Assembly (NCBI RefSeq): GCF_037076345.1
Contig: NZ_AP024702.1
Span: forward strand, 248,001 to 312,000
Direction: 5' to 3'
Origin: Haloferula helveola
Lineage (GTDB): Bacteria; Verrucomicrobiota; Verrucomicrobiia; Verrucomicrobiales; Akkermansiaceae
DNA: 64,000 nt
Of this stretch, positions 35,285 to 43,788 are shown one piece after another. The notes under the pieces were generated by a model that ran no database searches, was not told the origin of the DNA, and worked only from the letters and a program-made list of their open reading frames with translations. The position numbers and the translations under genes were made by a program. The stretch's first letter is position 1. Each line of letters begins with the position of its first letter.

Positions 35285-36883
35285 TCAACCACGGTCGGAT
35301 ACTGCGCGCGAAAATCCATACCCCCCCATCATCTCCACCATCTTGGTGTAGAACGCATAGACACCGGCGACCAACAGCCCGGCACAGCTGATCCACAGTC
35401 CGACGTCCCAGACCCGGCTCGGAGTCAGGCGCTCATCACAACGGCGGTACCGAAAGTACAGCGCCGCCGCGCCGAGCATCGGCAGCATCAGCGCGCCCAT
35501 GAAGCCGCCGGCGAGAACCAGTTCCTTCGGCGCCTTGAAAAACGCGTAGCTCGCGAGGAACAACAGCGGCAAGCCGATGCAGAAGCCGCGGACCCACGCG
35601 CGGTAGCTGGCTTCCCCGCCCTTCGAGACACCGAAGACCCGCAGCGCATCCGCACACACACGCGCGTGACTGGCAGTCGCGACAAAGAAGGTCGAGTAAA
35701 GCACGGCAAACGCCCCGAATAGGAACACCGCCTGCGCCGCCGAACCGAACACCGGCACATACATCTGCCCGAGCGTCCGGACCATCTGATCACCCGACGG
35801 GTCCAAACCGGTCCGCCCGAGAATCGCGGCCCCGAGGAGATAAAAGGCCACGGTCGCGAAGGTGTAGACGACCATCGAGCACCACGCGTCCCACCGCAGC
35901 ACCCGCACCCAGCCCTTGGCCCGCTCGGCCCACTCCGGGGAGTCGTCGCGAGGGCCGGTCCACTTCGCGTAGCCTTTCTCAAGACACCAGTAGGGATACT
36001 GAATCAGCTCGGTCGCCCCGACCCCGATGATCCCGAACGCAGCAAGCGCGACCGTCAGGCCCTTGCCCTCGGGAATCCGGAAGCTCATGCCGTCGACCAA
36101 GTCCGCCCACGACACCCGCCACTCGGGCAATGCCTGCAGGTAGAAGAGGTTGATGATTGTCACCAAAGTGAAACTCGCGACCAGCGCGGTCGAAACGTTC
36201 TGGATGAGCCGGTAGCGCCCGATCACCAGCAGCACGATCGAGACGATGGTGACCAGCGACGCCCAGAGCATGGAGTCGTGCGACACCACCTGCTCCTTCC
36301 CTTCGAAACCCGACAGCACCTTCTGCGCATCGGCTTTCTCCACCGCGAGCTTTTCCATCACCGGCGCCATCGCTTCATCCTCCCCGAAGCGGTCCGCAAT
36401 GCTGTCCGCGACCTTGATCTGGATCACCGCGTCCTCACGGGCATTCACCACCTCGCCGGACTCGGTCAGAGGTTGCTGGATCGCAAGGGCCTGCCCGACC
36501 CCGCCAATAATCCCGCCGAGCTGGATCAACGCGACCACGATGAACACCAACCAGAACCAGCAAAGCCAGTTCACCCGAAGCCGCGGCCCCGGCACCTCGT
36601 TCAGACCGTCGAGTGTCGTCCTCCCGCTGGTGATCGCATAACGCCCGAACTCAATCTGGACGAAGACCTTGATCAGGCAGCCGATGATGATCAGCCACAG
36701 CAGCAGGAAGCCCGCTTCGGCCCCGACCGCCGTGGTTGCGATCAGTTCACCGGAGCCGACAATCGAGCCGGCGATGATGAGACCGGGCCCGAGCTGTTTG
36801 AGAATGCCCCAAAGGGTCTTGGGCGGATCTGCAAGATCCGAGGATTCATGGGTTTTCATGGGTTTTGTCGCGTCCGACGCCAA
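35285..36883 (-). CDS. Nramp-family transporter, non-canonical
   Basis: 532 residues with about 11-12 TM helices. TM1 (GPGLIIAGSIVGSGELIATT) aligns with Nramp TM1, but the metal-binding DPGN is replaced by GSGE. In the region expected for TM6 the usual MPH is also absent (IIGVGATELIQYPYWCLEKG). A soluble insert of about 80 residues (LTESGEVVNAREDAV to SGFEGKEQVVS) follows TM4. Divalent-metal transport is therefore not assured; the substrate may differ. The N-terminal 15 residues are encoded by repeat-like DNA (see 36824-36867), so the true start is uncertain. It follows the DUF6288-like gene by 6 bp. Confidence 0.85.
   Translation of the reverse strand: MASDATKPMKTHESSDLADPPKTLWGILKQLGPGLIIAGSIVGSGELIATTAVGAEAGFLLLWLIIIGCLIKVFVQIEFGRYAITSGRTTLDGLNEVPGPRLRVNWLCWFWLVFIVVALIQLGGIIGGVGQALAIQQPLTESGEVVNAREDAVIQIKVADSIADRFGEDEAMAPVMEKLAVEKADAQKVLSGFEGKEQVVSHDSMLWASLVTIVSIVLLVIGRYRLIQNVSTALVASFTLVTIINLFYLQALPEWRVSWADLVDGMSFRIPEGKGLTVALAAFGIIGVGATELIQYPYWCLEKGYAKWTGPRDDSPEWAERAKGWVRVLRWDAWCSMVVYTFATVAFYLLGAAILGRTGLDPSGDQMVRTLGQMYVPVFGSAAQAVFLFGAFAVLYSTFFVATASHARVCADALRVFGVSKGGEASYRAWVRGFCIGLPLLFLASYAFFKAPKELVLAGGFMGALMLPMLGAAALYFRYRRCDERLTPSRVWDVGLWISCAGLLVAGVYAFYTKMVEMMGGYGFSRAVSDRG
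36824..36867. repeat. Repeat-like DNA at the start of the Nramp gene
   Basis: CGGATC-TGCAA-GATCCG (36824-36840) is a perfect 6-bp inverted repeat, followed by two direct copies of CATGGGTTTT within 36847-36867. This text resembles short intergenic repeats, yet here it is translated as the N-terminus of the transporter (KPMKTHESSDLADPP). Its presence elsewhere in the genome cannot be checked from this window. Confidence 0.4.
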
Positions 36884-36889
36884 TCCGCG

Positions 36890-39800
36890 TCAGGGATCGA
36901 GATCAAGCGGGTCGAAGGTCGGAATCGGAGCCTTGTCCGGCTGGTGGACCTTGAGCAAGACCTTGCCGGCACGCGCCTGGAGCGCCTTCCACTCGGCATA
37001 CTTGTCTTCCTTGCGCATGTGCGCCTGCGGTCCTCCGCGAAGGTGGGTGACTTCGATATACTCGATCACATCCTGCAACGCCTCCGCCGCGATCTTGCTG
37101 TCCTTGTCGGAAAGTTTGCCCAAGCCCTCGGCGCAGGTGATCAGGCTGTCGGCCGCACCGCTCACTCCCTTCTCCAGGCAGTACATCAGCGCGCGCATCG
37201 CACGCGCCTCGTGGACCTTTCCGAGATAGGCGATCACCTTCCCGTCCAAGACGATCTTCAGCATCGCTTCCGCGAAGTCCATCCGCTCGTCGCCCGTCAG
37301 GTCGCCGTAACCCTTCGGACCCAGAACCAACCGTCGCACCGATTGCGACCCGACGACCTCCGCGGTTCGCTTGTCCATGGCAGCCAGCTCCAACATGACC
37401 CGGTCGACATCGCGGCTCGGGGAGTAGGAAAGCGCGAACACCACGTCATTCAGCACGGTGAGGTCGTCGCCCTTCGCCACCATCTCCAGATGGGCGATCG
37501 ACGCCGGATCTGCCAGTTGACCGAGGACGTAGTAGATCGACCTGCCCAGGTCCGGTGATGCACCGTCCAGCATCCCGATCAAGGCATCCCGCACGCGGTC
37601 GACATGTGCAGCATCAGCGCGCATCGAGAGCAGCGCTTCTTCGCAGCCCAGCAGATCCTCGATGGTTTCCGCCGCCTTCATGTGGGAAAGCACGTCCGGC
37701 AACTTCTCTTCTCCACCCAAAGTGAAGAGCGTGGTGACGGCAGCCCCGCGGACGACCGGCTCGGCATGGCCCATGGCCTCCTCCGCAAGCTCCAGCCCGG
37801 AATCGGCCTCACTCTCGGCGAACACCTCAAGAATCCCCGCAGCCGCCGCCGGGTCCTGTGTGGCCGGGAAGAGTGCCGCGAGTTGGCTCTCGCCGCCGAT
37901 CGTCACCAGCTCGGACGCGAGCTTCCTCGAGTGTTCACGCAGGCGCCAGTAGTCATGGCCGAGGTAAGGAACCAGATCCTCCAGCGCATCGGTTCCGAGC
38001 AACTCGACCATCACGTCCATTGCCGCGATCTTGCGGAAGGTATTCTTGCGCTGCGGATCTGCGAGTTCGGCCCTACAAAGCTTCATCTTGGCTCCGGTTC
38101 CGTCGGCCTCCTCGATCTCCGCCCGGAACAACTGCTGCACGTCCGCCGAAATGCTCGGCAGGCCGGATGGCTTCTTCTGCGCTTCGATCAACAACAGCAT
38201 GTCGTCGAGGTCGGTCACGACCGTTTCCTTCCCGATCTTCTGGCTGATCTTGGAGAGCGGGTTATCGATGAGCACCGTCTTGAGTGGCTCCTCGAAGTCC
38301 TTGAACGCAGCAGGCTGGGCCTTCACCACTTCGGGATCCATCAACGGCCGCTTGAACCCGACGAAGGGGCGCACATCCCGCCGGACCGCCGCCAGCTTGC
38401 GCAGCCGGTGGGCGGTTGCCTCGGCCGCTTCGCGGTAGCCGAACTTCGACAGCATCGCCTGCGCCGGAGCGGCTCGGTTGGCGAACATCTGGTCGGCGAT
38501 CTGTTCCTCCTCGGCGGCGTAGGTCAGCGGCCCGGCAATCCGGATCACGGTATCCTTCTCCCACACACTGGTGCGCGACCCGACGAAGGTTTTGCCCGCG
38601 GGATCAAGGAGCAGCAGATTCTCTAGCGCCTGACGCATCTTGTCGTCATCGACCTCCGACTCGAACGGCTTGTTGGCCAACGGGTTGTCCTTCCCGAAAA
38701 GCGCGCCTTGAGTGACATTCCGGACGCTGTTCGGAGCGATCGACTTCGGTTCGTCGAGTGTCGCGTCGAGCATCGCGAGCTGGGTTTCCTCGCTGTCGGT
38801 CGCGCCTGAAACCACCTTCACCGCGGTGATCCGGACAAAGTCGGCGGGATCCTTCAGGAGCGGTGTCACTTTCGATAGCGACTCGAGCACGGCATCGTTG
38901 CCACAGGCCCCGAGCGCCTTCAGCCCGCCGTCGCGGAAGCGCGGCTCCTCGCTGTCCAGCAACGCGACCAGCTTCGGAAGAATGTCCTTTTCTCCCGCCT
39001 GATAACGCTTGCCTACCTCCTTGGCGAAATTCTGGCGGGCTTTCGGATAGAAGATGTCGAGCAGGTCGATGACCTCGTCCGTGCTTCGCTCCCCGACCGG
39101 CTTGCCTGCGAGCTCCTTCAGCCACGGATCATTGAACTGGCCCGCCGCGCTGGTGAGGAGTTGCTTCATCTCCCGCTCGGTCGGATACAGGTTCTCGTTC
39201 GGATCCTTCCCGGTGATCAGCGTCTGCTTGAGATAGACCGCCTGGTGCAAGACCTCGGTCGCGGTCGGATCGCGCAGCGCGCCGTAGGTTCCCGTCGGTG
39301 AATGATAGACGAAACTGCCGTCGAACATCCGGCAAAGGGTCCGCCGCCAGCGGAGATTGCGCTCGTTGTAGGCCCGCACCTCGGGACCGCAAAGCCCGGC
39401 TGCCCACGATGACCAGTTGCCGTGGTAGTCGTGGCCGTGACCCCCGCGGCGCGTGAACGCGCAGTGGCTCGACATCATCGCGAAATACTTCGCGCCGTAC
39501 TCATCACCGAGGAGCTTCAGCGAGAACGCCACGCCGGTGTTCTTGCCGTTGCTGTCGTCCGAACCGTAGGCCGCATGGTCGCCGTAGGGGATGCAGCCTT
39601 GGTCAATGTAGGATCCGAAGAACTTCCGCGCCCGATCGACCGCCTGATCGATTTCCGGATCTTCGATCCCAAGCTTCTGCGCCAGCGTGATCAGGAAGAA
39701 GCAGCGATTGCCCGCGGCATTGAGGGCGCCGTATCCCGGATTCATACGGTGGAGCTCACCACCGTTGAAGGAAGGATAGGAAAAGGTATGCCCCCACGAT

Positions 39801-40870
39801 CCGTGGCCGCTCTGACCCATCGCGGTCTCGACGGCCAACTTGCGCAACGCGGGCACCACGTAGTCATCACCCGTCGCTTCGTAGTAGAGCGCACAGTTCA
39901 GCCCGACGTAGCCCTTGTGCCAGCTCTGGTAGCCCTTATAGCCGCGGTAGCCGGGCTTGAACATCGCCCCGATCGGTTCGGTCGGCGGCTTCCATGGCGA
40001 ATGCGGTCCCCTCACCCAATCGTGGATGAGCTTGCGGTGCTCCGGCTTCCCGGAGGATACCAGCGCAATGGCTTCGACGATCCCTCCGCGGCCGCTGCGC
40101 TTGTCCTGGGGATTCGCGATGAACTTCTTTTCCAGCACCTTCCACGCATCGTCGAGAATGGCGGCCGTCTTCGGGCAGTCGTAGGGTGCGGTATCACTGT
40201 AGTCGGGAAACACCCGAAGCTTCAGTTCGACTTCGAGCGTCTCGGGATCGATCGGATACTTGTCGAAGCCCATCTGACGGACTTCCTGCTCCCGTTCCTC
40301 CTCGGGTTTCCAGTCGTAGAGCGAGTTATCGTCGCGGGCCTCAGCAAAGATCTCGTCGATATCGACGCTTGAGACATCCTGCTTTCCCGTACGGGCAACG
40401 TAGTTCTTGTCGCGCCAGACCTCGAAGGTGATGAGCCCGCCGTTCTTCTCCCGCTCCGCCTCGACGATCGCATCGCCGATCAGGATCGCGAGATTGCCGC
40501 CGGCCTCGAACTTCCTGCCGTTCATTCCGACCAGCACGTCACCCGTCACGAACTTCCCATCCGCAGGCGAACCCTTGAGTGCCCCCTGCACCTGGAGTTG
40601 ATCGCCGGCATAGCGCCCGGCAAACGTCGCCACGATTCCCGTCGGGCCCAGCGTCCAGGTCGGCGGTGGATTCTTGCCACCCGCAGGGATCGGATCGCCC
40701 TTCGTCAGGTCCGGAAGATTCGCCGGACGGGGCGCCACCTCCTCTTGCAAGTCACCCGCATTCGCGAGGGCCTCCATCTGTTCCGGGGTGAGCGTGCGTT
40801 CATCGGCCGACACCGGGATGACGAAGCATCCGGAGAGTAGCAGGAGCGCCGGGAATTTTACGATCTTCAT
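36890..40870 (-). CDS. Large exported PDZ / toroid / HEAT-repeat protein (DUF6288-like)
   Basis: 1326 residues from the ATG at 40870; a GTG at 40912 overlapping the previous stop would add 14 residues. The signal peptide (MKIVKFPALLLLSGCFVIPV) includes LSGC, so a lipoprotein is possible. A PDZ-like domain is at about 45-140 (GIVATFAGRYAGDQLQVQG, GDVLVGMNGRKF). A helical toroid-like region with family signature HGSWGHTFSYPSFNGGELHR follows (about 250-560), then HEAT-like repeats to the end (about 610-1290, e.g. VVRGAAVTTLFTLGGEEKL). Domain name DUF6288 is from memory. Probably a scaffold or substrate-binding periplasmic protein in the long operon. Confidence 0.78.
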   Translation of the reverse strand: MKIVKFPALLLLSGCFVIPVSADERTLTPEQMEALANAGDLQEEVAPRPANLPDLTKGDPIPAGGKNPPPTWTLGPTGIVATFAGRYAGDQLQVQGALKGSPADGKFVTGDVLVGMNGRKFEAGGNLAILIGDAIVEAEREKNGGLITFEVWRDKNYVARTGKQDVSSVDIDEIFAEARDDNSLYDWKPEEEREQEVRQMGFDKYPIDPETLEVELKLRVFPDYSDTAPYDCPKTAAILDDAWKVLEKKFIANPQDKRSGRGGIVEAIALVSSGKPEHRKLIHDWVRGPHSPWKPPTEPIGAMFKPGYRGYKGYQSWHKGYVGLNCALYYEATGDDYVVPALRKLAVETAMGQSGHGSWGHTFSYPSFNGGELHRMNPGYGALNAAGNRCFFLITLAQKLGIEDPEIDQAVDRARKFFGSYIDQGCIPYGDHAAYGSDDSNGKNTGVAFSLKLLGDEYGAKYFAMMSSHCAFTRRGGHGHDYHGNWSSWAAGLCGPEVRAYNERNLRWRRTLCRMFDGSFVYHSPTGTYGALRDPTATEVLHQAVYLKQTLITGKDPNENLYPTEREMKQLLTSAAGQFNDPWLKELAGKPVGERSTDEVIDLLDIFYPKARQNFAKEVGKRYQAGEKDILPKLVALLDSEEPRFRDGGLKALGACGNDAVLESLSKVTPLLKDPADFVRITAVKVVSGATDSEETQLAMLDATLDEPKSIAPNSVRNVTQGALFGKDNPLANKPFESEVDDDKMRQALENLLLLDPAGKTFVGSRTSVWEKDTVIRIAGPLTYAAEEEQIADQMFANRAAPAQAMLSKFGYREAAEATAHRLRKLAAVRRDVRPFVGFKRPLMDPEVVKAQPAAFKDFEEPLKTVLIDNPLSKISQKIGKETVVTDLDDMLLLIEAQKKPSGLPSISADVQQLFRAEIEEADGTGAKMKLCRAELADPQRKNTFRKIAAMDVMVELLGTDALEDLVPYLGHDYWRLREHSRKLASELVTIGGESQLAALFPATQDPAAAAGILEVFAESEADSGLELAEEAMGHAEPVVRGAAVTTLFTLGGEEKLPDVLSHMKAAETIEDLLGCEEALLSMRADAAHVDRVRDALIGMLDGASPDLGRSIYYVLGQLADPASIAHLEMVAKGDDLTVLNDVVFALSYSPSRDVDRVMLELAAMDKRTAEVVGSQSVRRLVLGPKGYGDLTGDERMDFAEAMLKIVLDGKVIAYLGKVHEARAMRALMYCLEKGVSGAADSLITCAEGLGKLSDKDSKIAAEALQDVIEYIEVTHLRGGPQAHMRKEDKYAEWKALQARAGKVLLKVHQPDKAPIPTFDPLDLDP

Positions 40871-40908
40871 GGCAGGATGGGCGTTTGGGGAAACAGGGTG
40901 CGGTGGCG

Positions 40909-42579
40909 TCACTCGATGCGCTGGTCATCGGCGAGGAGCCGCTCGCGGAGCTTTTCGTAAGGAACTTTCTGAACGGTCGTGTCGAGGTCGATCGCGATGC
41001 AGGCCGCCGTGGCGGCGCTCTGGCCGAGAACCATGAAAACCGGCTCCATGCGGATCGAACCGAAAGCGATGTGGGTCGATGACAACGCCCACGGCACCAG
41101 CAGGTTCCCGCATTCCTCTTCCTTCGGGACGATCGACCGGTAGGAGATGCCGTAGGGCTTGCCGCCGAGGTGGGTTTGAATGTCTCCCTCATTCTTGACC
41201 ATGCCCTTGTGAACGAAGCGCTGGGTATTGTGGGAATCGAGAGTGTAAGCCCCCATCCCGACCGGATCGTCAACCGGCTTCTTCCGCTTGCAGTGGTCCT
41301 CGGTCATGACGAAGTCCGACTCCATCCGGCGCGCCTCGCGAACGTAGATGTTGTGAGGCCAATGCCCGTTGTCCGGGAATTCATCCTTGGCCAAACCCCA
41401 TCTGGCGTAGGCCTTGCGAATGCCCTCGGGAACCCGGGGATGATTCTGCACCGTCCACACCAAACCCAATTGCCAGTCGCGATGCTTCTCGCCGAGCTTC
41501 TCCCGCTCGGCGTGGCTCAGGGTCGCCCAATTCCAGTCCTTGCCGTAGTTCATCCCGATGTAGTCGCAGGAAATGCCGCCCGTGTTGTTCGAGTCGGTCT
41601 TGCGGTTGGGCATCATGCTGGTCTTGAAGAATCCGCCCTTCTGCCCCGCCTCGATCGCACGGAACAGGATCTCGTAGTCGGCTTCGTCGTATCCCGCGGG
41701 TTTGGTCACAGCCACACGGTTCGATTCCAGATCGGTCAGCACCATGCGATAGCAGTAGGCCTGCAAGCGGTGGTCACCCTCGCCCGGCTCACCCCCGGCA
41801 TCGGCATTCACGCCATCGAGCAACCCGCTCGAAGGATCGCCCGCCACCTTGTAAGGATCGATCCCGTTCGGCAGCTGGTTCTTCCTCGCGACGCCGGTGT
41901 TGCCGTTGCCGGTCTCCCCATACTCCGAGTTGTTCTCGCGCCCGATCATGAAGGAAACCCCGGCCGCCGCCATCAGGTCGCCCTCGTAGGAAGCGTCGAT
42001 GAACATCTTCCCGGCCGCCTCATCACCCCCCTCGAGGTGCATGGTCGAAATCCTTGAGCCGGACGCGGTCACGCCCCGGTCGAAATCGAGCCTTCCCTTG
42101 ATGAGTTTCACCCCCGCCTCCTCGACCATCCCGTCGAAGATCGCTTCCGCCACCTTCGGTTCGAAGGTCGATGCGAGTTCCTTCTCGGGATCCAATGCCT
42201 TGCCGGCACCCTGCCGCTGGTTTGAGTAATCCTCACGCGCCTCGTGCACCCACGCCTCGTCCTTGAGGTAGTGCTGATAGGCCCGGTGGTAGAACTCCCG
42301 CGACAAGCCGCCGAGAATCGCGTCGTTGCCGATATCCGTCCACCCGAGCCCGGAACTCGTCATGCCCCCAAGATGTCCATACTGGGAAACGAGGATCACG
42401 CTCTTGCCCATCCGCGCCGCTTGGACCGCGGCCGTGACTCCGCCGGAAGCATCACCATACACCACCACGTCCGCCGTGTGCCGTTCGGCACTCGCGATGG
42501 ATACGAGTGGGATGCATGCGAGAGCGGCAAACGCCATCCTCAGGATGGCTTTCGGCAAAGTTTGGTCATTCCCAGTCAT
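40909..42579 (-). CDS. Exported FAD-dependent oxidoreductase (FAD_oxidored family)
   Basis: 556 residues with a hydrophobic N-terminal signal (about 10-31). FAD-binding Rossmann start ADVVVYGDASGGVTAAVQAA with GMTSSGLGWTDIGN, then GKMFIDASYEGDLMAAAG, NTGGISCDYIGMNYGKDWNW and the C-terminal GQSAATAACIAIDLD. The family (PF12831) is common in polysaccharide-degrading PVC bacteria and is annotated as FAD-dependent oxidoreductase without a firm substrate. It lies 12 bp after the 390-residue membrane protein gene and just before the DUF6288-like gene, so it is part of the long run, although nothing in it points to the Exb machinery. Confidence 0.9.
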   Translation of the reverse strand: MTGNDQTLPKAILRMAFAALACIPLVSIASAERHTADVVVYGDASGGVTAAVQAARMGKSVILVSQYGHLGGMTSSGLGWTDIGNDAILGGLSREFYHRAYQHYLKDEAWVHEAREDYSNQRQGAGKALDPEKELASTFEPKVAEAIFDGMVEEAGVKLIKGRLDFDRGVTASGSRISTMHLEGGDEAAGKMFIDASYEGDLMAAAGVSFMIGRENNSEYGETGNGNTGVARKNQLPNGIDPYKVAGDPSSGLLDGVNADAGGEPGEGDHRLQAYCYRMVLTDLESNRVAVTKPAGYDEADYEILFRAIEAGQKGGFFKTSMMPNRKTDSNNTGGISCDYIGMNYGKDWNWATLSHAEREKLGEKHRDWQLGLVWTVQNHPRVPEGIRKAYARWGLAKDEFPDNGHWPHNIYVREARRMESDFVMTEDHCKRKKPVDDPVGMGAYTLDSHNTQRFVHKGMVKNEGDIQTHLGGKPYGISYRSIVPKEEECGNLLVPWALSSTHIAFGSIRMEPVFMVLGQSAATAACIAIDLDTTVQKVPYEKLRERLLADDQRIE

Positions 42580-42591
42580 CAGATCGTTCTT

Positions 42592-43764
42592 TCAGGCCGC
42601 CTTCGCTCCGGGCTCGACGATGAACAGCGAGAAACCCACAAGAGCCGCGGCATCCACAAAGGCCGCTTCCAGCTCCGGGGAAATCGGGCGCTTGGCATCC
42701 CAGACAACGTGAACCGTCTGTCGCACCTTGGCCCGCGTCTCACGGCGCTTTTTCATCAGCTCAACGAATCTCCCGAGCATTCGCTCGGCGCTCTCAACCG
42801 AGCCGGTGACAAACGAGCTGCGCCCGTGCCAGAGGGATTCGAAGACAAAGTCATCCCCAAGTTTTTCCTGCCCGCTCTCCAGACGAATGAGCTCCATCGG
42901 GGCGAGCGGAGGTCGGGGAAACTGCGACGGCAGACTCTTCGCCAGCTCCCCGTCATCGGTCACGCACAGGAAGCTGTCCCCTCTCCGGCTCAACCACTGC
43001 AACTCCTGCGCGAGACTTCTTTCCGCTGTGCCCGGACGTTCGACACGCGCCGGCATCGGAGCCGCCGCGTTGACCCACGAGCTCGGGAGCGGCAGCGGAA
43101 GATAGGCCTCCCGGTAAACGTTCACGCGTCGCAGGTAGTCCACGATGATCACGAGAACCGCTATCCAAAGCAGCGCGCGAATCACCTTCAGGTTCAGACC
43201 GTCCAGACGGTTCGCCGTTTCCAGATCCTTCGCACTCATGACGATCGGATCTTCCTCGATGGCCTCGTCCAGAGTCTCGCTATCGACGCCCTCGGTCTCC
43301 TCGACCGCGCCGATCATGTCTTCAAGTCCTCCTTCCTCCCCACTCCCACCGGATCGGGTCTTCTTTTCCTTCTTCCAGGCAGGGTCCTCGCCCGAACGGA
43401 GCTTCTCCATGTACTTCAGATCGGCCTCATCCATCCCGGCTTGGTCGAGGAAGTCGTCACCGTCGTCCTCGGCGAAGCGGATCTGCGCGACCTCGTCGCC
43501 CCGGCTTTCAAGCACCGCCTCGACCTTCGCCTGCTGCTCGGCCTCCCTCGCCGCGAGTTCCTCCGTGCGGTCCAGCTGGATCCGGTTGACGTGCCCCGAT
43601 GAATTCAGTTCGGCGAACATCAGCGCCACCAAACCCACCACGAGTGCGACGTGGCACAGCCAGCGCCTCGGCTTCATCCGCGAGTGGACCATCCACAGCA
43701 ACGGCATCGACAACCAGAGCAGGACGCCCAGGTAGCCGAAGATGTTGAAGTAATTCCAGTTCAC
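42592..43764 (-). CDS. Membrane protein of unknown function in the Exb operon
   Basis: 390 residues. Two TM helices at the N-terminus (about 8-26 and 35-52), an acidic charged segment (about 70-180, rich in Glu/Asp) predicted on one side, a third TM (about 194-211, VIRALLWIAVLVIIVDYL), then a soluble C-terminal domain (about 225-390: GDSFLCVTDDGELAKSLPSQ, FVTGSVESAERMLGRFVELM, ELEAAFVDAAALVGFSLFIV). No known domain recognised. Positioned 24 bp after the DUF4159 gene, which suggests they work together. The C-terminal half may be cytoplasmic. Confidence 0.75.
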   Translation of the reverse strand: MNWNYFNIFGYLGVLLWLSMPLLWMVHSRMKPRRWLCHVALVVGLVALMFAELNSSGHVNRIQLDRTEELAAREAEQQAKVEAVLESRGDEVAQIRFAEDDGDDFLDQAGMDEADLKYMEKLRSGEDPAWKKEKKTRSGGSGEEGGLEDMIGAVEETEGVDSETLDEAIEEDPIVMSAKDLETANRLDGLNLKVIRALLWIAVLVIIVDYLRRVNVYREAYLPLPLPSSWVNAAAPMPARVERPGTAERSLAQELQWLSRRGDSFLCVTDDGELAKSLPSQFPRPPLAPMELIRLESGQEKLGDDFVFESLWHGRSSFVTGSVESAERMLGRFVELMKKRRETRAKVRQTVHVVWDAKRPISPELEAAFVDAAALVGFSLFIVEPGAKAA

Positions 43765-43788
43765 GGGATTCGTTTCAGTCGGGGCGGA

